From contig NZ_AQUZ01000001.1 in NCBI RefSeq assembly GCF_000372465.1, positions 124,001 through 188,000 on the forward strand: a stretch of DNA of 64,000 bases, written 5' to 3'. Of this stretch, positions 29,521 through 41,181 are shown piece after piece (within the stretch, counting starts at the first letter, position 1; each line of letters begins with the position of its first letter). A program made the position numbers and the translations under genes. The notes below the pieces were generated by a model. It was not told the origin of the DNA. It worked only from the letters and a program-made list of their open reading frames with translations, and made no database searches. This stretch comes from Kribbella catacumbae DSM 19601 (lineage in GTDB: Bacteria > Actinomycetota > Actinomycetes > Propionibacteriales > Kribbellaceae).

Positions 29521-30048
29521 TCAGGCCTCCTGATCCAGTGCGTCCAGCGTCGCGGCATCGATCGGCAGGGGCTCCAGCGTGGCCCGGTCGGTCACCGACC
29601 GGAGCTGGATCGAGATGAAGCCGAGGTCGAGCTCCCCTGGACCGCGGGCGAAACCGCCACCGCGGTCGAACAGCTCGAGGATCGGCTCGTAGGGATCGTC
29701 CAGCTGTGGGAACCGCTGCCGAGGCAGGTCGCCGAGTGCCGCCCAGCGCACGATCGCCGCGGCGAGGTCCGTCGGAACCGGGAACAGGTCCATCGACGAC
29801 TCGTCCAGCTCGAGCCTGGCCAGCAGCGCCGGATCGACGGCGACCTCAGGATCCACACCACTCGCCAGATCACTGGACGGCCAGCCCCGCTCCGCGCCGA
29901 CGGCCACTGCCCACTGCGCCGTACGCCGGAGGAACTCGCGGGCCAACCGGGCACGCGACTTCTCGTGCGCGAGCGCGGCGGCCTTGTCCCAATTCACCGC
30001 GAGCAGGCGCTCGACCATCCGCTCCGCGGCGGTCATGTCGGTCACCAT
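29521..30048 (-). CDS. Putative immunity protein for the adjacent polymorphic toxin
   Basis: 175 residues, soluble, acidic, no recognised motif. ATG 30048 overlaps the last 7 bases of the giant toxin gene and has AAGGAG 8 bases upstream (inside the toxin gene), so the two are translationally coupled. A small acidic protein encoded immediately after a polymorphic toxin is the usual position of its immunity partner. Function is inferred from position only. The frame continues upstream inside the toxin gene but without a better start. Confidence 0.6.
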   Translation of the reverse strand: MVTDMTAAERMVERLLAVNWDKAAALAHEKSRARLAREFLRRTAQWAVAVGAERGWPSSDLASGVDPEVAVDPALLARLELDESSMDLFPVPTDLAAAIVRWAALGDLPRQRFPQLDDPYEPILELFDRGGGFARGPGELDLGFISIQLRSVTDRATLEPLPIDAATLDALDQEA

Positions 30049-33000
30049 CCCCTTTGCTCCTTGATTGCCTGAACGATCGCATCCAGGGTCGCCTTCGACA
30101 AATCCTTCGGCCGGAACGGCCCAGGGAACGGTGGGGTCAGCCCGTAGATGTCCCAGAGACCCAGGAGATCGACTTCCTCCCCGCCTCGCGTCGACAACGG
30201 CGCCAGCTCGTGCGGCCCCGGATTCTTCCGGCCGCGGTAGGTTCCCTCCGCGTCCCACATGTCCGGGTCGGCCAGCTTGTACGGAACGCCCAGCTCGAGC
30301 AGCTTGGCCTCCACGTACTCGTGCGCGATCAGGGATCGCACCTGGTTCGTCTCCATCCGGTCCAAGCGCCCCGACATCGCCTTCTTCCACAGCTTGGCCA
30401 TCTCCGGCATCGCCTGGAAGTTGCCGTGCCGGATGTCATCGGGGCCGATCGCCACGTCGTGCTTGTTCACGAACATGTTCCGCTTCGCCACGTCGACCAC
30501 CTCCTCCAACTCGGCCAGGGTCGCCGGGTCGTCGTCGTGCAGGTCGAGCGAGTCGGCGATCTTCGGCACGTCGGTGGTCGTGTCCCGGATGTTGCGGTAC
30601 CCGTCGTCCAGGTCCGGATCGTTCTCGACGAACTCGTCCTTATCCGGCATCCGAACGTCGTAGTCGGAGTTCGGCCCGCTCCCCTTCCTGATCACCTCAC
30701 CCGGCCCCGGTGCCGCAGCCGCCGACCGATCCGCCGAACTGGGTGCAGCGGCCGAACCAGGCGGATCCGCCAAGCCGTACGGGTCTGCCGAGCCATACGG
30801 GTCTGCCGAGCCGTACGGATCCGACTGGCCGTACGGCGGTTGCTGGCCGTGTGGTTGGGCTGGCGGCTGTCCGCCGTACTCGTTCGGCGTTTCCGGCGTG
30901 TGCCGCGCGTTCGGTCCGAATTCCTGCGGGTTGTACGCAGGACGCTCCGGCTGCCCAGGACCGAACGGCCGCTGCCCCGGGTAGTGCCCCGGTTGCTGCG
31001 GCGGACCGTACGGATCGGGCTGATGCGGCGGCGCATACGGATCCGGCTGACCCGGCCCGTACGGCGGCTGCTGCTCCGGATACCGCCCAGGCTGCTGCGG
31101 CGGGTACTGCTGCCCCGGCTGGTGCGGTGGGTTCGGCTGTCCCGGCTGGTGCGGCGGGTACTGCTGCCCAGGCTGGTTCGGCTGTCCCGGCTGGTGCGGC
31201 GGGTACTGCTGCCCAGGCTGGTGCGGGGGTCCGTACGGGTCCGGCTGATGCGTAGGCGCGTACGGATCCTGTCGTCCCGGACCATATGGCGGCTGCTGCT
31301 CCGGATACCGCCCAGGCTGCTGCGGCGGGTACTGCTGTCCCGGCTGGTTCGGCTGTCCCGGCTGATTCGGCGGGTACTGCTGCCCCGGCTGGTTCGGCGG
31401 GTACTGCTGCCCCGGCTGATGCGTAGGCGCGTACGGGTCCTGTCGTCTCGGTCCATATGGCGGCTGCTGCTCCGGATACCGCCCAGGCTGCTGCGGCGGG
31501 TACTGCTGTCCCGGCTGGTTCGGCTGGTTCGGCTGTCCCGGCTGCCCCGGCTGGTTCGGCGGGTACTGCTGCCCCGGCTGATGCGTAGGCGCGTACGGGT
31601 CCTGTCGTCCCGGACCATACGGCGGCTGCTGCTCCGGATGGCGCCCAGGCTGATGCTGCTGCTCCGGGTACCGACCAGGCTGGTTCGGCTGACCCGGCTG
31701 GTGTGGGTGCGGCTGACCCGGTTGAGGTGGGTACAGTTGCTGACCCGGATGCGGCTGCTGGCCCGGCTGATAACCAGGCTGGTGCTGCTGTGGCGGCCCG
31801 TACGGCGGCTGAGGCTGCTGACCGGGCTCCTGACCCGTTGGACCGAACTGGCCCGGCGGCTGCTGGCCCGGGTGGTAGCCAGGTTGCTGGCCGGGCTGGT
31901 AGACGGGCTGCTGGCCCGGGCCGAACGACTGCTGGGGGCGGCCGTCGTTGAACGGGTTCGCCGGCTGCTGCGGCGCAGGTTGCTGCCCTGGGTGGTACGG
32001 CGGTTGGTGCGGGGTCGGGTAGCGGGACTCCGCCTGTTCTGCCCAGTACGAGCGCCCAGTATCGGGCTGCACCGCGATCGGCGACGGCGCGTCTCCAGGT
32101 GGTACGTCTACCGGCCCGCTGTGGTCGCGGACATGCACGTGCCACGTGTTGGTCGCTTCGTCGAACTCCGGCCTCGCGGTCGGGTAGAAGGGGGTGTGCG
32201 GCGGGTGAATGACTTCGTCGACACCGACGTACTTGTCACGCAGGAACGACATGTCCTTGCCGTGCCGAGCATCGATGTGCAGCACCACCCGGCCCGCGGA
32301 GTACCGACCGCCGCTGAAGATCTTGGCGCCGTCGGGATCCTTGTCCGAGTGAGTGAACGCAGGCTCCGCCGGACTGCGGCCGGGCTGGTAGCGGTTCAGG
32401 AACGCCTGCAACTGCTCCGGGGTGTCGAAGGCGATGCCACGGTCGATCGGCCCCTTGAAATCGGGCAGCTTCTTCATTGCCGATGCCGCGACCCGGACAA
32501 GTGGCTTGTTCTCGACGCTCAGGTCACCGGCCCGGTAGGCGTTGTTGATGTCCTGATGGTCGGTTCCCAGCATCCGTTCCATGGCGGTGAGCTCGACATC
32601 CGACAGATCGTCGATGTGGTCGGGAAGCTGCTCCTGGCCGCGTCGCCGGTGCTCCGCGATCTTCCTCTGGTCGATCGATCCCAAGGTGTCGCGGAACCGC
32701 GCCAGGTCCTGCGAAGACGCCCGGAAACTGGGGTCGGCCAGTTCCGATCCGTCGAACGGTCCAGGATCCCGGTGCCCAGACGTCCCAGCCGACCCGTACT
32801 GCTCGGAAGCTCTGGACGCCGGCGTCTGCAAGTCCGGGGTGTTCGGGTCAGGGGTGTTCGGGTCAGGGGTGTTCGGGTCCGGAGTGTTCGGGTCCGGAGT
32901 GTTCGGGTCCGGAGTGTTCGGGTCCGGAGTGTTCGGGTCCGGAGTGTTCGGGTCCGGAGTGTTCGGGTCCGGTGAATGGGTCCCGTGGGGATTGGCCCCC

Positions 33001-36000
33001 GACGGGTTGTACCCAGGAGTTCCGGGCCTCGGGGCGATCGGGGGGATCGCTTGGCGCATGTGTTGCAGTTGCGAGGCCGGCGGAGTGTTCGGGCTGCGCG
33101 GAGGGCCTTCCCAGCGGCCGCCACGCTCACGGACGGCGAACTGGATAGACGTGATGTTGCCCTTGCCGGTGCCGTCGTCGTACGGATTCTTCGGGTGCGC
33201 ACCCGGGTGACCGTCCGGGAACGCATCGACGATCTTGCCGCCCGGCGGCTGCGAGTCCAGGAACTTGACGCGCCCCGCCGGGTCGACGAACGCGTTCAGG
33301 ACGTGACCACCGCCCGGGATGTTGGGCATGCTCGACCGCCAGGTCACGAAGATGTTCGCGTGCGTGCCCGGCGGACGGCCGGCCAGCGCGTCGTACACCC
33401 TTCGGTAGGCGGCGTTGGTGAAGTCCGCCGGGTCGGCGTCCCAGTCCTCCAGCCCCATCTTGTTCTCTGCCGGGAAGTCCTCCAGATCCATCCACTCGAG
33501 GGTAGCTTCGGGGTTCTCGCCGTTCGCGAGCTTCCGGCCGGCGGACAGATCCGGGGTCTCGCCGTTCAAGATCGCCGCAGTCTTGCGTGAACCGTCCGCG
33601 CAGTTCATCCGGTACTGGTGGCTCCGGCCGTAGTCCGGGTTGACCTTGCCGACCCAGTTCTCGGGGTTGCGCTCCGGCGGGTCGCCGACCGAGTCGCGAA
33701 GCTCGCCACGGCGAGGATCCCTCAGGTCCGCCTCGATGTACTGATCCGGGTCGATCTTCGACCGGTCCTTGCCCGGCTCCGGACGAAGGTAGTCCGGCTT
33801 CAGCTCGTCGATCACCTTCTGGCGCTCGAGTGGGCTGTCGAAATTCGGGTCATTGCCGGCGTCGGGCGCATCCGGCTCCCGACGGGCCGCCGGCGGCTCC
33901 ACGCGACCAGGCTGATTCGGCGTGCCGGTGTTCGGGGTGTTCGGGGTGTTCGGGGTGTTCGGGGTGTTCGGCACGTTGGCATGACCGGGTACGCCGGGGT
34001 GAAACGGCATGACCGGGGTGACGGCCGGGTCCGCGTGCCGAGCCGCCATGGGCTCCGGCGTGTGTGTCGTACCCGGCGTAGGGCTTGTCTCGGGCGTGCG
34101 CGTGGTCTCCGGCGTACGCGTGGACTCCGGCGTACGCGTGGACTCCGGCGTCCGCGAGGTTTCCGGCGTACGCGTGGACTCAGGCGTCCGCGAGGTCTCC
34201 GGCGTCCGGGACGTTTCCGGCGTACGCGTGGACTCCGGTGTGCGCGAGGTCTCCGGCGTGCGCGAGGTCTCCGGCGTACGCGTGGACTCCGGTGTGCGCG
34301 AGGTCTCCGGCGTGCGCGAGGTCTCCGGCGTACGCGTGGACTCAGGCGTCCGCGAGGTCTCCGGCGTGCGCGAGGTCTCCGGCGTACGCGTGGACTCCGG
34401 TGTGCGCGAGGTCTCCGGCGTGCGCGAGGTCTCCGGCGTACGTGTTGTCGGGTCCGGGGTTCCGGAGTTCGGCGTGGTCGAGTCGGGCGTGCGCGTACCA
34501 GGCGATGTGGTCGAGTCCGGCGTGCGTGGACCGGGTGATGTGCTGGTTTCGGGGCCGCGGTTGGTTGGTGTTGTCGTGCCAGGGTCCGCCGTCGTACCGG
34601 GCGTCGTACCCGGTGTCGTCGTACCTGGCGTCGTCGAACCTGGCGTCGAACCTGGCGTCGTCGAACCTGGCGTCGTCGTGCCCGGTGTGGTCGTACCCGG
34701 TGTGGTCGTACCTGGTGTCGTCGAACCTGGCGTCGTCGTGCCCGGTGTCGTCGTGCCCGGGTTGGCGTGTGACACAGGCGTGGTGGACGGGGTGTTGGTA
34801 CTTGGCACGTTGGTGGTGCTGGGGGCGTCGACGCTGCCAGTGTCGGGGGTGTTCGCCGATGGAGTGTCCACGGACGGACTGCTGATCGACGGGCTGTCCA
34901 CCGAGACGGTGGGCGTGTCGACCGAGGTGTGCGACACGCCGGAGCTGTCGGGGGTGTCCACCGAGGACGGCACGTCCACCTTCGGGTTCTGCATCTTGAA
35001 GGTGTCGCCGACGATCGGGATCTTCGCCAGGCCGTTGATGACATCGCCGACCTTCGGGATCTTCATCGTCGCGCCGAGGGCCAGGTCGTGCAGCCCGGTG
35101 CGCAAACCCTGCAGCTTCGAGGCCGCCCCGGCCACCCTCGCCACCGCGGTGCTCGCGGCGCCGAACTTGCCTGCCAGCGCCGCGGTCTTGATCGCTCCGG
35201 CGCCGCCGCCGGTGAACACGGTGGCGACGATGTTGGTGAGCGCCATGCCCAGTGCCTTGCCCGGGTTCTTCGCCCACTCGTCCCAGGCGACGAAGCCCTT
35301 GAACATCTGCTCGCCCATGGTGAGGCCCGTCTCGCCCCACTCCTTGACCCAGTCGGGCCGGGTGTCCTGGCCGGTGATTTTGTCGAAGCCCCACCAGGCG
35401 AGCTGATGCGGAAGCGTCGCTATCTGGCCGACGAACGTGGCGAGGCCGACCCAGGCGTTACCCGCGTCCTCCCAGGTCGGGATGTCGTACCCGAGGGTGT
35501 TCTTCGCCCAGTCCTTCAAGCCCGGGATCATGCCGAGCAGCGGCAGCACCGGAATCAGCGTCAGAATGCCCTCGATGGTCTCGCCGACGACGGTCAGGAC
35601 ACCGACCGTGAAATCCACCGGGAACTCGAGGATGTCCTGCCAGAGCGGCTTGTCCCGCTCCTCCTCGGACCCCCACGCCGGCTCCTCCGGCTCAGCGTCC
35701 TCGTCCGGCGGCGGGGGCGGCTGCTCGCCCTCGCGCACACCGGTCTCGGGATCCCAGGTCTTACCGCCGTGGAGCTTGACGATCTCGTTGGCCGCGGCGA
35801 AGCAGAGCCCGGGGAGCTCCTCCGTCATGATCCGGTTGGTGTCCTGGAACATCCGGTTGTTGTCGTCGATCATGTCCTGATCGTTCTGCCACTCCGGATT
35901 GCCGTTCTTCCGGCGATGCCACTCATAGGCCTCGGTCCGGATGTCCTTCAGCGTGCCCAGCCGGCCGCGCACCTCGTCGGCGAGTGTCACCAGGTGTCCC

Positions 36001-36242
36001 GACATCGCCGGCAGGCTGGGACCGAACTCGGCGAGGTTCGTCTGGATCTTCTGCGTCGAGTTGACCAGCAACTCGCGCTCGGGGGCGTGGTAGCAGTTGT
36101 TCAGGCCCCCGAACGTGTTGTGGATGCCGTCGCCCACGTCGGCGAACCCCTGCCCGAGGCCACTCAGCTCCGACACGTTGTTGTCGAGAGCCGAGACCAC
36201 GTTGGTCAGCTCCGTGATCGGGATACCTTCGGGTTTGATCAT
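30042..36242 (-). CDS. Giant T7SS-type polymorphic toxin with papain-like, ADP-ribosyltransferase-like and C-terminal HEYVE modules
   Basis: 2066 residues. About 1-150: helical WXG100/LXG-like secretion domain. About 200-370: hydrophobic pre-toxin region. About 430-775: Thr/Pro-rich repeats. About 800-1060: papain-fold (Tox-PL-like) domain with candidate Cys881 (MNCADG), His980 (GGHVLN) and Asp996 (FLDSQ). About 1090-1137: NTPDP repeats. About 1165-1385: ADP-ribosyltransferase-like domain with R1268 (DRGIAFD), S1299 (FTHSDKD) and E1343 (DEVIHPP). About 1415-1830: Pro/Gln/Gly/Tyr linker. About 1840-2066: domain with HEYVE (H1974) and GPHELAP (H2011). ESX genes flank it. Domain calls rest on motif reading, not a database search. 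Confidence 0.82.
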   Translation of the reverse strand: MIKPEGIPITELTNVVSALDNNVSELSGLGQGFADVGDGIHNTFGGLNNCYHAPERELLVNSTQKIQTNLAEFGPSLPAMSGHLVTLADEVRGRLGTLKDIRTEAYEWHRRKNGNPEWQNDQDMIDDNNRMFQDTNRIMTEELPGLCFAAANEIVKLHGGKTWDPETGVREGEQPPPPPDEDAEPEEPAWGSEEERDKPLWQDILEFPVDFTVGVLTVVGETIEGILTLIPVLPLLGMIPGLKDWAKNTLGYDIPTWEDAGNAWVGLATFVGQIATLPHQLAWWGFDKITGQDTRPDWVKEWGETGLTMGEQMFKGFVAWDEWAKNPGKALGMALTNIVATVFTGGGAGAIKTAALAGKFGAASTAVARVAGAASKLQGLRTGLHDLALGATMKIPKVGDVINGLAKIPIVGDTFKMQNPKVDVPSSVDTPDSSGVSHTSVDTPTVSVDSPSISSPSVDTPSANTPDTGSVDAPSTTNVPSTNTPSTTPVSHANPGTTTPGTTTPGSTTPGTTTPGTTTPGTTTPGSTTPGSTPGSTTPGTTTPGTTPGTTADPGTTTPTNRGPETSTSPGPRTPDSTTSPGTRTPDSTTPNSGTPDPTTRTPETSRTPETSRTPESTRTPETSRTPETSRTPESTRTPETSRTPETSRTPESTRTPETSRTPETSRTPESTRTPETSRTPETSRTPESTRTPETSRTPESTRTPESTRTPETTRTPETSPTPGTTHTPEPMAARHADPAVTPVMPFHPGVPGHANVPNTPNTPNTPNTPNTGTPNQPGRVEPPAARREPDAPDAGNDPNFDSPLERQKVIDELKPDYLRPEPGKDRSKIDPDQYIEADLRDPRRGELRDSVGDPPERNPENWVGKVNPDYGRSHQYRMNCADGSRKTAAILNGETPDLSAGRKLANGENPEATLEWMDLEDFPAENKMGLEDWDADPADFTNAAYRRVYDALAGRPPGTHANIFVTWRSSMPNIPGGGHVLNAFVDPAGRVKFLDSQPPGGKIVDAFPDGHPGAHPKNPYDDGTGKGNITSIQFAVRERGGRWEGPPRSPNTPPASQLQHMRQAIPPIAPRPGTPGYNPSGANPHGTHSPDPNTPDPNTPDPNTPDPNTPDPNTPDPNTPDPNTPDPNTPDPNTPDLQTPASRASEQYGSAGTSGHRDPGPFDGSELADPSFRASSQDLARFRDTLGSIDQRKIAEHRRRGQEQLPDHIDDLSDVELTAMERMLGTDHQDINNAYRAGDLSVENKPLVRVAASAMKKLPDFKGPIDRGIAFDTPEQLQAFLNRYQPGRSPAEPAFTHSDKDPDGAKIFSGGRYSAGRVVLHIDARHGKDMSFLRDKYVGVDEVIHPPHTPFYPTARPEFDEATNTWHVHVRDHSGPVDVPPGDAPSPIAVQPDTGRSYWAEQAESRYPTPHQPPYHPGQQPAPQQPANPFNDGRPQQSFGPGQQPVYQPGQQPGYHPGQQPPGQFGPTGQEPGQQPQPPYGPPQQHQPGYQPGQQPHPGQQLYPPQPGQPHPHQPGQPNQPGRYPEQQHQPGRHPEQQPPYGPGRQDPYAPTHQPGQQYPPNQPGQPGQPNQPNQPGQQYPPQQPGRYPEQQPPYGPRRQDPYAPTHQPGQQYPPNQPGQQYPPNQPGQPNQPGQQYPPQQPGRYPEQQPPYGPGRQDPYAPTHQPDPYGPPHQPGQQYPPHQPGQPNQPGQQYPPHQPGQPNPPHQPGQQYPPQQPGRYPEQQPPYGPGQPDPYAPPHQPDPYGPPQQPGHYPGQRPFGPGQPERPAYNPQEFGPNARHTPETPNEYGGQPPAQPHGQQPPYGQSDPYGSADPYGSADPYGLADPPGSAAAPSSADRSAAAAPGPGEVIRKGSGPNSDYDVRMPDKDEFVENDPDLDDGYRNIRDTTTDVPKIADSLDLHDDDPATLAELEEVVDVAKRNMFVNKHDVAIGPDDIRHGNFQAMPEMAKLWKKAMSGRLDRMETNQVRSLIAHEYVEAKLLELGVPYKLADPDMWDAEGTYRGRKNPGPHELAPLSTRGGEEVDLLGLWDIYGLTPPFPGPFRPKDLSKATLDAIVQAIKEQRGW
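30760..31960 (-). repeat. Pro/Gln-rich low-complexity linker repeats in the giant toxin
   Basis: Codes residues about 1428-1828 of the toxin as imperfect units such as QYPPNQPGQ and PYGPGRQDPYAP. Nearly identical DNA blocks of about 180 bases recur (for example starting near 31060, 31290, 31460 and 31600), so the region is prone to expansion or assembly error. Confidence 0.85.
32840..32974 (-). repeat. 15-base NTPDP tandem repeat in the giant toxin
   Basis: About nine consecutive 15-base units (antisense form ggagtgttcgggtcc), each coding Asn-Thr-Pro-Asp-Pro, at residues about 1090-1137. They form the linker between the papain-like and ADP-ribosyltransferase-like domains. Units are nearly identical, suggesting recent slippage. 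Confidence 0.9.
34081..34460 (-). repeat. 18-base SRTPE(T/S)-type tandem repeats in the giant toxin
   Basis: About twenty 18-base units coding Arg-Thr-Pro-Glu-Thr/Ser-Ser/Thr, at residues about 595-721, arranged in higher-order triplets of units. Upstream, 34580-34780 codes a related Thr-Pro-Gly-Thr series. Both lie in the linker between the secretion/pre-toxin region and the papain-like domain. Confidence 0.9.
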
Positions 36243-36305
36243 CTCAGTTCAGTCCTCGGTCACACGTGGGTCGACGATTGCTTCAGATCCGGCGCGCGGC
36301 CGTGG

Positions 36306-36587
36306 TCACGACTGCGGCCGGGCCGCCGCCATCGCCTGCTCGAGCGACTGCTCGCTCGGCGCGAAGGAGCTGATGCCGTGCTCGGCCACAAGGAACAGCA
36401 GGTTGGCGTACCCAGGCGGAACGAACACGAGGTACTCCTCCGCCTGGTGCGCCGTCCAGTCCGCCAGGTCCTCGGGCGTCGCGCCCAGCTCAGGGGTCGG
36501 CGCCTCAGCGGTCAGCCACTCGGCCAGCCGCACTCGCGCCGCCTCGGCGATCTCCGCCGGCACCTCCGCCGGTTCCTGATCGGTCAT
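36306..36587 (-). CDS. Small acidic ESX-locus protein (93 aa)
   Basis: 93 residues starting MTDQEPAEVPAEIAEAARV; mostly helical and acidic with one hydrophobic stretch (FVPPGYANLLFLVA) too short and interrupted for a clear membrane anchor. ATG 36587 overlaps the stop of the 127-residue gene by 4 bases (ATGA). It ends 63 bases before the giant toxin start. Possibly a dedicated chaperone or accessory for toxin export; no recognised family. Confidence 0.6.
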   Translation of the reverse strand: MTDQEPAEVPAEIAEAARVRLAEWLTAEAPTPELGATPEDLADWTAHQAEEYLVFVPPGYANLLFLVAEHGISSFAPSEQSLEQAMAAARPQS

Positions 36588-36967
36588 ACCGCGATGTTCT
36601 CCCCGGTCGGTTTGGGTGCTTCCGGCGTCCCCGGCGGGTCGGGGATCACGCCGTTCGCCGCGTTGCGTTGCGCGGTCAGGGCCATCTCTTCCTGCCCCTC
36701 CATGTAGGCCATGAGCGCGTTCTGGGCACCGGTCAGCGAGGCGCCGACCTGGTTCGCCGCCGCCTCCAGGGTCGGCGACCAGTGCTCGGCGTACTCGCCG
36801 ATGGCCACCGCGACGATCGTGAAGACGTCGTAGTTGAGGCCCTCCATGATGGCCGTGAGGTTCTCGCCGTACGTCGTCGCCAACCCGTCGAACGGCTCCG
36901 CCTCGGTCACCGTGTCCGTGAGTACCTTGCTGGCCGCCGCGATATCGATGTCCCAGTCCACTGTCAC
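36584..36967 (-). CDS. Small helical ESX-associated protein (DUF6507-like)
   Basis: 127 residues beginning MTVDWDIDIAAASKVL, predicted long helices with a Pro-rich C-terminal tail. The DWDI start followed by a helical hairpin resembles the DUF6507 group found near actinobacterial Esx genes (recalled, not searched). Length and helicity suit a T7SS partner protein. Between the Esx pair and the 93-residue gene, same strand. Confidence 0.6.
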   Translation of the reverse strand: MTVDWDIDIAAASKVLTDTVTEAEPFDGLATTYGENLTAIMEGLNYDVFTIVAVAIGEYAEHWSPTLEAAANQVGASLTGAQNALMAYMEGQEEMALTAQRNAANGVIPDPPGTPEAPKPTGENIAV

Positions 36968-37066
36968 CCCTCAGGTCTGTGTCCGGCCCTGCGCCAGGCC
37001 GCAAACGGCCGGGACGACCCCCTCACTGGGTGACGTCCACGGCCGTGAAGATGTGCGTACTACCGG

Positions 37067-37372
37067 TCAGCCGCCGATGCCGTCGACGGCGGCCGAGGCC
37101 TTCTTCAGCGTCGCGGCAGCGGTCGAGTCGTTCTGCGCCAGCGTCTCCTTCAGCGAACTGATGATCGCCAGGGTCTGCTCGGCCGCCGTGTTGAACTTGG
37201 CCTCGACGCCGCGGTAGTTCTCGGTCACGCCGCTGGCCGAGGCGTCCGCCAGAGCCGCGGTCACGTTCTGCTTGTGCGTCGCGATCAGGCTTGAGATCTG
37301 ACCGGAGAGGCTGTTGATGGTCGACTGCACCTCGCCGGAGGCGGCCGTGTCGTAGCTGTTGCGATTTGCCAT
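37067..37372 (-). CDS. ESAT-6-like Esx protein with Tyr in place of WXG Trp
   Basis: 101 residues, two long helices separated by a turn reading TENYRGVEAKF, where Tyr-Arg-Gly replaces the Trp-x-Gly of classical WXG100 proteins. Small helical hairpins of this kind dimerise and are the founding substrates of ESX systems. It resembles actinobacterial proteins annotated as pore-forming ESAT-6 family. ATG with GAGGG upstream. 14 bases downstream of the second Esx gene, so the two are an operon. Confidence 0.8.
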   Translation of the reverse strand: MANRNSYDTAASGEVQSTINSLSGQISSLIATHKQNVTAALADASASGVTENYRGVEAKFNTAAEQTLAIISSLKETLAQNDSTAAATLKKASAAVDGIGG

Positions 37373-37386
37373 CGTCAGTCCCTCTC

Positions 37387-37725
37387 TCAGCGCTTCCCGA
37401 ACTTGGCGGCGTTGAAGTCCGCCCCGCCCTGGTTCTTCTTCGCGGTGTCGGCCATCTCGGTGTCACCGGTACGGAAGGCCGCGTCCATGCCGGACTGGCC
37501 CTGGTTGATCGCCGCGAGCCCGGCGTTCAGGTCGGCGGCGATACCGTCGACATTGGCCTTGAACCCGTCGAACATCGCCTTGCCGGCGCCGCTCATCTTG
37601 CCTTCCAGCGGTTGCGCCGCGGCGACCAGCTGCTTCACCAGACCGCCGAGGTCCTGCGTCCCCGTCCCGGTCTTCTTGGCCAGTTGGCTCAGGGTGTCCT
37701 GGCCCATGTCCCAACGTCCGGTCAC
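37387..37725 (-). CDS. ESAT-6-like Esx protein, second partner
   Basis: 112 residues from GTG 37725, chosen for GGAG five bases upstream; the longer open frame is unsupported. Helical hairpin with turn EGKMSGAGKAMF, where Met-Ser-Gly stands at the WXG site. A C-terminal FRTGD resembles the YxxxD/E export signal with Phe for Tyr. First gene of the ESX operon on this strand; the 189-base gap to uvrA should contain its promoter. Probable heterodimer partner of the neighbouring Esx protein. Confidence 0.78.
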   Translation of the reverse strand: MTGRWDMGQDTLSQLAKKTGTGTQDLGGLVKQLVAAAQPLEGKMSGAGKAMFDGFKANVDGIAADLNAGLAAINQGQSGMDAAFRTGDTEMADTAKKNQGGADFNAAKFGKR

Positions 37726-37914
37726 ATTCTCTCCTTCGAAGTCGTTACGCCGCGAACGCAACGATAGACGGCCGAACGGGTCACCCGGTTCCTGCCGCCG
37801 AGCCGTCCGCGGACCTTTCGACTGAGACGAGAAGGTTGGCGCACACCAGGTCTGCGGAGGAGAAGATCCCACTCAGCCAGATTGGTTGCTAAGGTCAACG
37901 ACCTGGTCGTGTTC

Positions 37915-41028
<3,114 letters not shown>

Positions 41029-41181
41029 AAGCTCACTCTCAGCCGTTCTCGAGGGTTTCTGGGCGGCACCGGGCGCCTCGCCGAGGCTGCGGAACCGACT
41101 CCTGGGACATGCCCGGCCATGCTAACGAGGCCCACCGACAAAAACTTCAGTGCCGGTCAGAAGCCAGTTCTGCGACCTCTT

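Noticed and set aside
29706..32975. 1089-codon + strand frame with repeated Arg/Leu runs
   Set aside because: Antisense to the toxin Pro/Gln linker; the repeats are the complement of the linker repeats.
34081..34460. Possible CRISPR array
   Set aside because: Repeats are contiguous 18-base coding units without unique spacers, in frame within a protein, and no cas gene is nearby.
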